Positions 26,754-37,237 of a DNA stretch of 64,000 nucleotides are shown here, piece by piece. The stretch covers positions 1,426,001 to 1,490,000 of the forward strand of contig CAVZBW010000005.1 of the NCBI GenBank assembly GCA_963773635.1, given 5' to 3'. The stretch comes from CAVZBW01 sp963773635. GTDB taxonomy: Bacteria; Actinomycetota; Acidimicrobiia; Acidimicrobiales; RAAP-2. Position 1 is the first letter of the stretch; each line of letters starts with the position of its first letter. A program made the translations under genes and the position numbers. Below the pieces are notes generated by a model. That model had not been told where the DNA came from and ran no database searches. It worked only from the letters and a program-made list of their open reading frames with translations.

Positions 26754-26789
26754 CTCGGCGCCTCCAGTGCGATCCCCCCGATGTGCGGC

Positions 26790-27973
26790 CTAGGTGGCTT
26801 GCGAGAAGAGGGTCTGCAACCGCCGCAGCCCCTCGCGCAGGTCCTCGTCGCCCAGGGCGTAGGACAGCCGGAAGTACCCCGGAGCGCCGAAGGCCTCGCC
26901 GGGCACCACGCGCCACCTTGGCGTCGTCGATGCAGATCTCGGCCAGCTCGGCGCTGCTGGTCGGGCGGCGACCGGCGAGGCCGCGGCCCAGCAGTCCCTT
27001 GACGGAGGGAAAGGCGTAGAAGGCACCCTCCGGCTCGACGCACTCCACCCCCGGCGATCTCGTCGAGCATCTCGAGGACGATCCGCCGGCGCCGGTCGAA
27101 GGCTTCGCGCATCATCGCGACCGTCGGAGAGGTCGCCGGAGACGGCGGCCAGGGCCGCGCGCTGGGACACGTTGGCGACGTTGGAGGTCTCGTGCGACTG
27201 CAGGTTGGTCGCCGCCTTGATGACGTCGGTCGGGCCGATCATCCACCCCACGCGCCAGCCGGTCATGGCGTAGGTCTTGGCCACGCCGTTGACGACGACC
27301 CACCGGTCCTCCAGCTCCGGGGCCACCACGGGCATCGAGTAATGCGCGCGCCGACCCGTAGACCAGGTGCTCGTAGATCTCGTCGGCGACCACCCAAAGG
27401 TCGCGCTCGGCCGCCCAGCGACCGATCTCCTCGATCTCCTCTCGGGGGTAGACGGCGCCGGTGGGGTTGGAGGGCGAGACGAAGAGGAGCACCTTGGTCC
27501 TCGCCGTGAGGCGCGGCCTCGAGATCCGAGACCGAGACGCGGAAGCCGGTCGACTCGTCGGTGGCCACCGGGACGGGGACGCCACCGGCGAGGGAGATGG
27601 ACTCGGGATAGGTCGTCCAGTAGGGCGCGGGCACGAGGACCTCGTCGCCCGGGTCCAGGAGGGCGGCGAAGGTCTCGGCCACGGCCTGCTTGCCGCCGTT
27701 GGTCACGAGCACCTGGGAGGCGGCGACCTCGAGCCCCGAGTCCCGGAGGGTCTTGGCGGCGATGGCCTCCTTGAGCTCGGGCAGCCCGCCCGTCGGCGTG
27801 TAGCGATGGTTGCGCGGGTCGCGGCACGCCGCCACCGCCGCCTCCACGATGTGCCCCGGCGTCGCGAAGTCGGGCTCGCCGGCCCCGAACCCGATGACGT
27901 GCTCGCCGCCGGCCCTCAGGGCCTTGGCCCGGGCGTCCACGGCAAGGGTGGCGGACTCGGAGACTGCCGCCAC
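26790..27973 (-). CDS. Class I PLP-dependent aminotransferase (aspartate-type), several frameshifts
   Basis: When repaired this is about 393 residues. The pieces in order are HVIGFGAGEPDFATPGHIVEA, YTPTGGLPELKEAIAAK, LVTNGGKQAVAE, APYWTTYPESISLAGG, VLLFVSPSNPTGAVYP with the substrate Asn, LWVVADEIYEHLVYG, VVVNGVAKTYAMTGWRVGW with the PLP Lys, and GYFRLSYALGDEDLREGL with the substrate Arg. This is the pattern of AspB-like enzymes, transferring amino groups between aspartate and 2-oxoglutarate. About five indels occur near 27510, 27350, 27120, 27055 and 26910. The gene is divergent from serC and precedes serA on the same strand. Confidence 0.85.
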
Positions 27974-28032
27974 CCGAGCGGGAGATGCGGCTCCGTTCCC
28001 TGGCGTCGTGTGGCGGTGGTGGTCACGGATGC

Positions 28033-28038
28033 CATGAT
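28033..28038 (+). promoter_or_regulatory. -10-like CATGAT, leaderless start of serC
   Basis: CATGAT is followed by 7 bases and GTG at 28046. The first base deviates from TANNNT, but the spacing equals that of the other leaderless genes here. No ribosome binding site is present. Confidence 0.35.
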
Positions 28039-28045
28039 CTCATAC

Positions 28046-29191
28046 GTGAGTGACATCCCCGATATCGGCATCCCGGCCCACCTGCTGCCCACGGACGGTC
28101 GCTTCGGATCGGGTCCGTCCAAGGTGCGACCGGATGCGGTGGCCGCCCTGGCCGAGGCGGCGCCCACCTATCTCGGTACGAGCCACCGCCAGCGCCCGGT
28201 CAAGGCGGTGGTGGGCAGGGTCCGCGAGGGCCTGCGGCAGCTCTTCGGGCTGCCCGAGGGGTACGAGGTGCTGCTCGGCAACGGCGGCACCACCGCCTTT
28301 TGGGACGCCGCCACGCTCGGCCTGATCGAGGCCCAGAGCCAACACCTCTCCTTTGGCGAGTTCTCCTCCAAGTTCGCCGCCTGCGCACAGGCCGCCCCGC
28401 ATCTCAAGGATCCCCAGATCATCGCCTCGGAGCCGGGCACCCACCCCCAGCCGGTGGCCGACGCCGGCATCGACCTCTATGCCCTGACCCACAACGAGAC
28501 CTCGACCGGCGTCGCCATGACCGTCCGCCGGCCCCGGGGTGCCCCCGACCCGTCGGAGGGCGGCGGCCTCGTGGCGGTGGACGCCACGTCGGCGGCCGGT
28601 GGCCTCGTGGTCGATGCCCGCCAGTTCGATGCCTACTACCTGGCGCCGCAAAAGTGCTTCGCCTCGGACGGCGGCCTCTGGCTGGCCCTGCTCTCGCCCG
28701 CGGCGATCGAGCGGGTGGAGCGGCTCGCCGCCTCCGACCGCTGGATCCCGGCCTCCCTCGACCTGAAGATCGCCCTCGACAACTCCCGCCAGGACCAGAC
28801 CTACAACACACCCTCCCTGGCCACGCTCTATCTCCTCGCCAACCAGCTCGACTGGATGCTCGAGGGTGGGGGCCTGCCGTGGACCACGGGCCGCTGCGAC
28901 CGCTCCGCCGAGATCCTCTACGGCTGGGCGGAGGCCGCCGAATTCGCCCGCCCGTTCGTCGAGGACCCGGGCCAACGGAGCCACGTCGTCGGGACCATCG
29001 ACTTCGTCGATGCGGTGGACGCGTCGGCCGTGGCCAAGGTGCTGCGCGCCAACGGGGTGGTCGACACCGAGCCCTACCGCAAGCTCGGACGCAACCAGCT
29101 GCGGATCGCCATGTTCCCGGCCATCGACCCCGAGGACATCGCCGCCCTGTGCGGCTGCATCAACTACGTGGTCGGGGCCCTGGCGTCCTGA
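28046..29191 (+). CDS. serC: Phosphoserine transaminase
   Basis: This 381-residue PLP enzyme of serine synthesis is of the actinobacterial SerC type, beginning with LLPTDGRFGSGPSKVRPD. It has YLGTSHRQRPVK near residue 40, LGNGGTTAFWDAATLGL near 78, LTHNETSTGVAMTV near 145, VDATSAAGGLVVD near 180, and AYYLAPQKCFASDGGLW with the PLP Lys near 200. GTG 28046 is preferred; ATG 28034 is in frame and also possible. It is divergent from the aminotransferase/serA unit by about 70 bp. Unlike its serA neighbour this gene is free of frameshifts. Confidence 0.9.
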   Translation: MSDIPDIGIPAHLLPTDGRFGSGPSKVRPDAVAALAEAAPTYLGTSHRQRPVKAVVGRVREGLRQLFGLPEGYEVLLGNGGTTAFWDAATLGLIEAQSQHLSFGEFSSKFAACAQAAPHLKDPQIIASEPGTHPQPVADAGIDLYALTHNETSTGVAMTVRRPRGAPDPSEGGGLVAVDATSAAGGLVVDARQFDAYYLAPQKCFASDGGLWLALLSPAAIERVERLAASDRWIPASLDLKIALDNSRQDQTYNTPSLATLYLLANQLDWMLEGGGLPWTTGRCDRSAEILYGWAEAAEFARPFVEDPGQRSHVVGTIDFVDAVDASAVAKVLRANGVVDTEPYRKLGRNQLRIAMFPAIDPEDIAALCGCINYVVGALAS

Positions 29192-29226
29192 ACCGGTTGG
29201 TCGGTCCCGACCGGCCGCGTGCCAGA

Positions 29227-30084
29227 TCAGGCCACGGGACCCGTCGCCACGGGTGAGCGATCGGGGCTCACCACCCCCGCGGCGGGCTCCACCGTGACCA
29301 GGATCTCGCTCGGACGGACCGATCCATAGGAGAAGCCGACCGTGTGGGGGTGGGGCCCGAGCAGGCCGAGCGAGATGGGCTGGCCCCCGATGAGACCCCA
29401 GAGCTGGTAGGTCTGGCCGTGCGGCAGACCGGTCATGGCGGTCGCCAGGACGTAGCCGTGCCCGTCGAGGGTGACCACCCGGGCCACCTCGCGGCCGGCC
29501 GGGGAGCGCAGGGTCGTGAGCTGGTGCCCGGGGTTGGCGAGCGCCGAGGAGGCGGCGGCCGGGAGGCCGGGGCGGACCGGAGACGAGGCCTGTTGGCCCG
29601 ACCCACCCCCCGCGTTGGCGAGGGCGATGGCCAGCCCGGCCACCGCGACGAGGGCGGCGGCCATGGCGACCAACGCGACCCGGCTTCGACGCCGCCACCT
29701 CGAGACCGCGCCCGACCCGGCCTCCTCGGCGGCTGGCCCCCGGGAACGGGCCGGCTCGTCTGCGGCAACGCCGGCGCCCGGCGTCCGTGGCTCGGCGTCG
29801 AGGCGCGCCCGCAGGCCCGGCGGGAGGTCCTCCGCCGTCGCCCTCCCACCCCAGGCGTACGACACCTGGGAGGAGATGCGATCCCAGAGGTGATGGGGCA
29901 CCTCGACGTGCCGATTGCCGAGGGCGGCGGCCACCTCCCGATAGGCGTCGAGCTGGGCCCGGCACCGAGGGCAGGTGTCGACGTGCGCCCGCAGCGCGTC
30001 GAGCTCGGCACCGTCGACCGCGTCGAGGGCGAGTGCCCCCACCAGCTCGGTGGCCTCCTCGTGACCCATGGTGCGCTCGGTCAT
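29227..30084 (-). CDS. Anti-sigma factor, RskA-like with zinc-binding ASD
   Basis: This 285-residue protein has an N-terminal anti-sigma domain with the zinc motif HVDTCPRCRAQL near residue 31. A cytosolic linker follows, then one membrane span (VALVAMAAALVAVAGLAIALA, residues ~135-155) and an extracytoplasmic RskA domain with YQLWGLIGGQPISLGLLGP. Such proteins hold an ECF sigma factor inactive until membrane proteolysis. Its ATG overlaps the sigma gene stop by 4 bp, so the two are produced together. The external signal is unknown. Confidence 0.9.
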   Translation of the reverse strand: MTERTMGHEEATELVGALALDAVDGAELDALRAHVDTCPRCRAQLDAYREVAAALGNRHVEVPHHLWDRISSQVSYAWGGRATAEDLPPGLRARLDAEPRTPGAGVAADEPARSRGPAAEEAGSGAVSRWRRRSRVALVAMAAALVAVAGLAIALANAGGGSGQQASSPVRPGLPAAASSALANPGHQLTTLRSPAGREVARVVTLDGHGYVLATAMTGLPHGQTYQLWGLIGGQPISLGLLGPHPHTVGFSYGSVRPSEILVTVEPAAGVVSPDRSPVATGPVA

Positions 30085-30647
30085 CTCATCGCCCCGCTCG
30101 CCACCAGCGAGGCGCGGATGCGCTGTAGCCCCGAGCGGATCCGGCTCTTGACCGTCCCCTCCGGCTCCTCCAGCATCTCCGCCACCTCTCGATAGGTGCG
30201 CCCGCCGAAGTACGCGAGCTCGATGGCGCGCCGCTCCGTGGCCGAGAGCTCGGCCAGGGCGTCGCGTACCTGGGCGGCGAGGTGGAGATCCCAGACCTCG
30301 TGCTCGAGGTCGTAGCCGCCGGTGGCCGCCTCTCGGGTCTGCCGCTCCTCCCGCCGGCGGCGGGCCGAGGTGGACCTCGCGACGTCGACCGCCCTCCCGT
30401 GCGCATGGGTCAAGAGGTAGGAGCGTAACGACCCGCGCTGCGGGTCGAAACGATCCGGGTGGCGCCACAGGCCGAGGAACACCTCCTGGACCACGTCCTC
30501 GGCCGCGTGCTCGTCCACGAGCACGCGGCGGGCCAAGCCCAGCACGGGACCGGCGTGACGGCGGTACACCTCGGCCAGCGCGTCCTCCTCGTAGCGTCCG
30601 ATCCCCACCACGAGCTGCGCGTCGCTCGGCTGCGCCAACTCCGCCAT
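30081..30647 (-). CDS. ECF-family RNA polymerase sigma factor, SigK/SigL-like
   Basis: This 188-residue sigma factor has region 2 with LAEVYRRHAGPVLGLARRVL, EDVVQEVFLGLWRHPDRFDPQRG and RSYLLTHAHGRAVDVARS. Region 4 shows LSATERRAIELAYFGGRTYREVAEMLEEPEGTVKSRIRSGLQRIR. The combination with an RskA-type anti-sigma factor places it with the SigK/SigL (ECF19-like) group. ATG 30647 follows AGGAGCGGG. The diiron protein gene starts 150 bp away in the other direction and is a possible target. I could not identify a convincing ECF promoter pair in the gap. Confidence 0.92.
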   Translation of the reverse strand: MAELAQPSDAQLVVGIGRYEEDALAEVYRRHAGPVLGLARRVLVDEHAAEDVVQEVFLGLWRHPDRFDPQRGSLRSYLLTHAHGRAVDVARSTSARRRREERQTREAATGGYDLEHEVWDLHLAAQVRDALAELSATERRAIELAYFGGRTYREVAEMLEEPEGTVKSRIRSGLQRIRASLVASGAMR

Positions 30648-31628
30648 CCCGCTCCTGTTCGGAACCGAGGGGCCGTTCGGATGATCCCCCGCGTCCCTGC
30701 GGGATCCTTCGGCTTTTCGTCATCCAGGTCGGCCTCGGGGCACGAATCCCCTGCGAACCATTACCAGGGGGCCTGCGGGCACCCACGACACCCGTGGATG
30801 ATCATGCGAACGACGATCGACGACTACAAGGAGCGGGCCGGACGGCTCGATCTCCGCGGCATCGACTTTGCCCGGTTCCGTGTCGACCCACTGGACGACG
30901 AGGCGCTGCGGTGCCTCGAGTACATGCACGACATCGAATTGCATACCGTGTGCTACTTACGTGATCTCCTGCTCACACCGGCCCACCGGGATCCCGACAT
31001 CACCGCCTTCTTGGCCTGCTGGGTCTTTGAGGAGCTGTGGCACGGCGAGGCCATCGCCCAGGTGCTCGCCGCCCACGGACGGCCCGCCGGGCGCGAGCGC
31101 GTCGCCCCGCTGCGAGAGAGCCGTCGCCGTCGGGACGGAAGGGAGCTGGCCCTCCACCTGGCCTCCTCCAGCGTGCTCGGTCACCACTTCGTCGCCGTCC
31201 ACATGGCGTGGGGCGCGGTCAACGAGTGGTCGACCCAGGCGGGCTATGCCCGGCTGGGTCAGCGCGCCGGCCACCCCGTCCTGACCGAGCTGCTCGGCCG
31301 GATCATGCGCCAGGAAGGCCGGCACGTCGACTTCTACGCCGCCGAGGCGACGCGTCGCCTCGAGCGCGACCGCAAGGCGCGGGCGCTCACCCGCGCCGCG
31401 CTCCGACGATTCTGGCGACCCGTCGGCTCGGGCGTCATGCCCGACAAGGAGGTGGCCTTCTTGGCCCGATACCTGTTCGGTGACGAAGAGGGCCGCGCCC
31501 GGGCGCGCCGCATCGACCGGCAGGTCGATCGGCTCCCGGGACTCCGGGGGCTGCGGCTGGTCGTCGGCTCGGTGGACCGCTACGCCGGTCCGCCGGAGCG
31601 GGAGGGCTCGTCCGCGCTGAGCCGGGTG

Positions 31629-32659
<1,031 letters not shown>

Positions 32660-32690
32660 GGGTTTCTTCTCCTTTTGCTTCGACGGTCGA

Positions 32691-33281
32691 TCACTCCGGG
32701 GCGGTGGCTCGAGCCGGTCGGATACCGCCGGGTCGGGCGGGACAGCTTGGGCAGGGCCACCCGGCCCGTGCGCTGCAGCTCGACGATCCGTACTGGCCTC
32801 AGCAGTTCCTCGAAGTCGTCGAGCTTCTCCGGGCGCCCGCCAGCATGACGGTGATGCTGGTCGGTGCCCGACGTCGACGATCGCCGCTCGAACACCCCGA
32901 CGAGCTCGATCACCTGGCGCAGCAGCTCCGCCGATCCGGCGACCACCGTGGCCAGCAGCAGCTCGCGCTCGCACCGCCTCCTCCGGCGCCAGCTCGGTGA
33001 TCTCCACGACGTTGATCAGCTTGTCGAGCTGCTTGACGATCTGCTCGAGCGGCGTCGGACTCGACGTCGACCACGATGGTGATGCGGCTGAAGCGCTCGT
33101 CGTCGGTCGGCGCCACGGCCAGCGAGAAGATGTTGAAGCCCCGCCGGCGAACAGCCCGGCCACCCGCGCCAGCACCCCCGGCCTTGTTCTCGACCAGCAC
33201 CGTGAGGATGTGGTGGTGAACCCGTCGCCGGGAGGGCCGGCGCTCCGTCGATCCCGCGTCGACCGGTCGCAGGGCGCTCAT
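32691..33281 (-). CDS. ilvN: Acetolactate synthase small subunit, several frameshifts
   Basis: This is the regulatory ACT-domain subunit, about 175-195 residues. It starts MSALRPVDAG at ATG 33281, overlapping the ilvB stop. Pieces in different frames are HHILTVLVENKAG, VLARVAGLFAG, RGFNIFSLAVAPTDDERFSRITIVVDVES, PLEQIVKQLDKLINVVEITEL, a VAGSAELLRQVIELVGVF stretch, and KLDDFEELLRPVRIVELQRTGRVALPKLSRP. At least six indels are needed. The true stop is uncertain: 32691 leaves a normal 30-bp gap to ilvC, while one uncorrected frame runs into ilvC to 32617. Confidence 0.8.
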
Positions 33282-35124
33282 CGCACCGCCCCCCGATCGG
33301 CGAGGAGGGCCTCCTGGCTCGGATGCACCACGATGTCGTCGTTGGAGGCGCCGGCCGGGACCATCGGGATACACCTTCTCGAAGGCGTCGGTGCGGAAGT
33401 CGATCACCACGGGGCGGTCGTCGATCTGCGTTGGCCTTCTCGATGGCCGGCAGCGACCTCCTCGGGCGACTCCACCCGGATGCCCGACGCAGCCCATGGC
33501 CTCGGCCCACTTCACGTAGTCGGGAAGGTCGGGCGAGAGGTAGACCTCCGAGTAGCGCTCCTCGTAGAACATCTCCTGCCACTGGCGGACCATGCCCAGG
33601 TAGGCGTTGTTCAGGATGGCGACCTTGACCGGGATCCGCTCGGCGCTGGCGCGGTGACCAGCTCCTGGGCGGTCATCTGGAAGCAGCCGTCGCCGTCGAT
33701 GGCCCAGACCATGCGGTCCGGGTCGGCCCACCTTGGCCCCGATGGCGGCGGGGACCGCAGAAGCCCATGGTCCCGGCCCCACCGGAGTTGACCCAGGTGT
33801 TGGGCTCGTCGAAGTGCCAGTACTGCGACGCCCACATCTGGTGCTGGCCGACCCCCGCCACGACGATGCGTGTCGTCGGGAGTGGTCGCGCAGCGTCTCG
33901 ACGACGAACTGCGGCTTGAGTGCGCCCGTGTCGTCGGACTCGTAGGTGCAGCGGGAAGTCCCGCTGCCACTGCCGGACCTGGCGCAACCACGGGCCGAGG
34001 CTCGGTCGCCCGGCGGCGGGCGTGCGCTCGCGGGCGGACGCGCCACGGTCGCTGCCCGCCGCCGCGTCATCGTGCGGCAGGCCCCGTGCGGTGAGGGCGT
34101 CGAGGATCTCCTCGATGACCAGCGCGCAGTCGCCGACGATCGGCCACGTCGGGCCGGCGCACCTTGCCGAGCTCGGCCGGGTCGATGTCGACGTGGATGA
34201 CCTTGGCCTCGGGGGCGAAGCCGTCGAGCTTGCCGGTCACCCGGTCGTCGAACCGGCTGCCCAGGGCGATCAGCAGATCGGACTGCTGCATGGCGGTGAC
34301 CGCGGTGTAGTTGCCGTGCATGCCGGGCATGCCGAGGCACAGCGGGTGGCTGTCGGGGAAGGCCCCCCGGGCCATGAGGGTGGTGACCACCGGGATGCCG
34401 GTCCGCTCGGCCAGCTCCCGCAGCGCGTCGCCGGCGCGGGCCTTCAGGATGCCGCCGCCGGCGTAGATGACCGGGCCGCTCGGCCGCGAGGATGAGCTCG
34501 GCGGCCGCCTCGATGGCCTCGGGTCGCCCTCGGTCTCCGGGTGGTAGCCGGGCAGGTCGAGGTCCCCCGGAGTCGGGCCAGTACCAGTCCATGCAGGGCG
34601 TTGGCGACGTCCTTGGGCACGTCGATCAGGACGGGGCCCGGCCGGCCCGTGGTGGCGACGTGGAACGCCTCGCCACCGTCCGGGGGATGTCGTGCGGCGT
34701 CGGTGACCAGCAAGTTGTGCTTGGTGATCCCCATGGTGATGCCGGTGATGTCGCACTCCTGGAAGGCGTCGGTGCCGATCGAGGTGGTCGGCACCTGGCC
34801 CGGTGATGACGACCAGCGGCATCGAGTCCATGTAGGCGTCGGCAAGGGGGGTGACGATGTTGGTGGCGCCGGGCCCGCTCGTCACCATGGCCACGCCCGG
34901 ACGGCCCGTCGCCATGGGCGTAGCCCTCGGCCATGTGTCCCGCGCCCTGCTCGTGGCGCACGAGGACGTGGCGGATGGACGAGTCGATGATCGGGTCGTA
35001 GACGGGCAGGATGGCGCCGCCGGGCAGGCCGAAGATCGACCTCGACCCCCTGCATCTCCAGGCTCTTGATGAGGGCTTGCGCGCCGGTGAGGCGCTCGGA
35101 CGGTCCGTTGGGCGGTGTTGCCAT
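33278..35124 (-). CDS. ilvB: Acetolactate synthase large subunit, many frameshifts
   Basis: This ThDP/FAD enzyme starts valine, isoleucine and leucine synthesis. About 610 residues can be assembled: MATPPNGPSERLTGAQALIKS, FGLPGGAILPVYDPI-type pieces, RHEQGAGHMAEGYA with the catalytic Glu, SGPGATNIVTPLADAYMDS, DAFQECDITGITMGITKHN, RPGPVLIDVPKDVANAL, the ThDP motif AIDGDGCFQMTAQELVTA, and VKVAILNNAYLGMVRQWQEMFYEERYSEVYL. The end is VVHPSQEALLADRGAVR at TGA 33278, overlapping ilvN. A dozen or so indels occur, for example near 33365, where CCATGG is broken. A leader and terminator lie upstream. Confidence 0.87.
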
Positions 35125-35224
35125 CTCCTCGTCTCCTCTCTTGCTCTCGGTGTTGCTCTGCACGTCTCTTGCCTCCCGACGGCTCGAATGGGTCGCGTGC
35201 GAGAGGCTCCCGGAAATGAAACGA

Positions 35225-35273
35225 CCTCCCGCGGGGAGGCCGGGGTGCACGCAGCGATATGGCGGCCGTGTGC
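35225..35273 (-). terminator. ilvB attenuator hairpins (incomplete)
   Basis: On the minus strand an imperfect 9-bp stem (35265-35273 with 35247-35255, one mismatch and one G-U) begins at the leader stop. It is followed by a CCTCCC-CGC-GGGAGG stem (35225-35239) and TCGTTTCATTTCC. The T-run is broken compared with the leuA and leuB units, either by a sequence error or because the terminator is weak. Position and order match the two better examples. Confidence 0.55.
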
Positions 35274-35322
35274 TACACGACGGTTACCAGGATCCGGCGG
35301 CGGTCGTGGCGATGAGACGCAT
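35273..35322 (-). CDS. Putative ilvB leader peptide, frame disrupted
   Basis: From ATG 35322 the frame reads MRLIATTA. The branched-chain-rich end RILVTVV followed by TAG at 35273 lies in another frame, and the distance is one base short of a multiple of three. A repaired peptide would be roughly MRLIATTA...RILVTVV, rich in Ile, Leu and Val, as in known ilvB leaders. Because the whole neighbourhood has indel errors, I treat the break as an error. Confidence 0.5.
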
Positions 35323-35430
35323 AACGCCGCCATTGTGGCACGCGGCGACGGGCACTCACAAGGCGCACCCCCGGCCCGCCGGCCCCGCCTGGGGGCCGGC
35401 CCTGCCCGTGCGGCCGGGCGCGCCGGCGGC

Positions 35431-37177
35431 TCAGGGCTCGGTGACGGCGCCCCGCTCGGCCCCCGTCACGAGCCGGGCGTACTTGGCCAGCACCCCGGTG
35501 GTGTAGCGGGGCTCGGGGCAGCTTCCAGCTCCGCCGCGGCGGCGGTCCAGCTCGGTCGGCGTCGACCTCGAGGTCGATGGTGTGGCCGCCGACGTCGATC
35601 ACGATGCGGTCGCCGTCGGCGCACGAAGGCGATGGGACCGCCGTCGACCGCCTCGGGCGCCACGTGGCCGACGCAGAACCCGTGGGTGCCGCCCGAGAAC
35701 CGCCCGTCGGTGACGAGGGCGCAGTCGCCGCCCCGGCCCGGCGCCCTTCATGGCGCCGGTGACGGCCAGCATCTCGCGCATGCCCGGGCCGCCCTTGGGG
35801 CCCTCGTAGCGGATGACGACGACCGTCCCGGGCTGGATGGCGCCGGCCAGGATGGCCTCCATGGCCGCCGTCCTCGCCGTCGAAGACCCGGGCCGGTGCC
35901 GTCGAAGCTGCACGCTGTCGAGCCCGGCCACCTTGACCACCGGCCCCGTCGGGGGCCAGCGAGCCGCGGAGGACGGCGATGCCCGCCGTCGGCGTGGATG
36001 GGGTCGGCGAGCGGGTGGACCACGTCGCCGTCGGGGGCCGGCGGGTCGAGCGCGGCGAGGTTCTCGGCCACGGTGCGGCCGGTGACCGTCAGGCAGTCGC
36101 CGTGCAGCAGCCCGGCCTCGAGCAGCTCGCGCATCACCACCGGGACGCCGCCGATGCGGTCGAGGTCGGCCATGTGGTAGCTGGCCGTGCGGCTTGGTGT
36201 CGGCGATGTGGGGCACCCGCGCGGCCGATCCGGTTGAAGTCGTCGAGCGTCGAGCTCGACCCGGGCCTCGTTGGCGATGGCCAGCAGGTGGAGCACGGCG
36301 TTGGTGGAGCCGCCGAGGGCCATGACCACGGCGATGGCGTTCTCGAAGGCCTCCTTGGTCATGATCTGGCGGGGCCGGATGCCCGCGCTCGAGCAGGTCG
36401 CACGACGGCCTCGCCCCGAGTCGTAGGCGATAGTCGTCGCGGCGGCGGTCGACCGCCGGCGCCGACGAGCTGCCCGGGCAGCGACATGCCGAGGGCCTCG
36501 GCCGACCGACGCCATGGTGTTGGCGGTGAACATCCCGGCGCAGGAGCCCTCGGTCGGGCAGGCGTTGTGCTCGATGAGGCGACAGCTCCTCGTCGGTGAG
36601 CGCGTCCGACGGCGTGGGCGCCGACCGCCTCGAACACGCTCACGATGTCGAGGGCCCGGTCGCCGCGCCCGGCCCGGCAGGATGGACCCGCCGTAGAGGA
36701 AGACCGCGGGCAGGTTGAGCCGGGCCGCGGCCATCAGCATGCCCGGGCAGCGACTTGTCGCAGCCGGCGAAGGTGACCAGGCCGTCGAAGCGCTCGGCGT
36801 GCATCATCGTCTCGACCGAGTCGGCGATGACCTCACGGCTGACCAGCGACGCCCGCATGCCCTCGTGGCCCATCGAGATGCCGTCGGACACGGCGATGGT
36901 CACGAACTCGAGGGGGAACCCGCCGGCGGCGCGCACGCCCTCCTTGGCCCGCTTGGCCAGGCGGTCGAGCGGCAGGTTGCACGGGGTGACCTCGTTCCAC
37001 GACGAGGCCACGCCGACCTGGGGCTTGTCCCAGTCGTCGTCGGTCATGCCGACGGCCCGCAGCATGGCCCGGGCCGGGGCCCTGGTCGGGACCGTCGGTG
37101 ACCTCGTAGCTGCGGGGCTTGAGTCCCGGACGCTCCGCCGGGCCGGGCGTGGAGGATCCTGCGGAATCGGTGCTCAT
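35431..37177 (-). CDS. ilvD: Dihydroxy-acid dehydratase, many frameshifts
   Basis: This iron-sulfur dehydratase of Val/Ile synthesis is ~575 residues when repaired. Pieces in order are LKPRSYEVTDGP, MLRAVGMTDDDWDKPQVGVASSW, NEVTPCNLPLDRLAKRAKEGV, EGMRASLVSREVIADSVE, GLVTFAGCDKSLPG with a cluster Cys, NLPAVFLYGGSILPG, CPTEGSCAGMFTANTM with another cluster Cys, GGSTNAVLHLLAIA, VTGRTVAENLA, and IQPGTVVVIRYEGPKGGPGMREM. The end RYTTGVLAKYARLV then ERGAVTEP stops at 35431. More than ten indels are needed; the 36640-37065 segment is clean. It lies 60 bp after gatB. Confidence 0.87.
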
Positions 37178-37237
37178 GGTGCGAGCTTACGCCGGGACCC
37201 ACGACCCGCCGGCTGGCCGGGGCTCAGCCCCGGGTGC

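Larger units (their letters stand above)
35125..35430. other. 306-bp ilvD-ilvB gap carrying the ilvB leader region
   Basis: There is no independent gene in this gap. It contains, in minus-strand order, about 90 bp after the ilvD stop, the disrupted leader peptide (35273-35322), two hairpins (35225-35273), the CATTTCC motif at 35212-35220, and about 85 bp of ilvB 5' leader with repeated CTCT/GAGA runs. Confidence 0.6.

Noticed and set aside
30648..30797. ECF-type autoregulatory promoter or tRNA-like element in the sigma/diiron gap
   Set aside because: GAACC-like and GGAACC-like hexamers occur but without a -10 partner at proper spacing, and the GGTTCG-like stretch does not fold as a tRNA T-arm in context.
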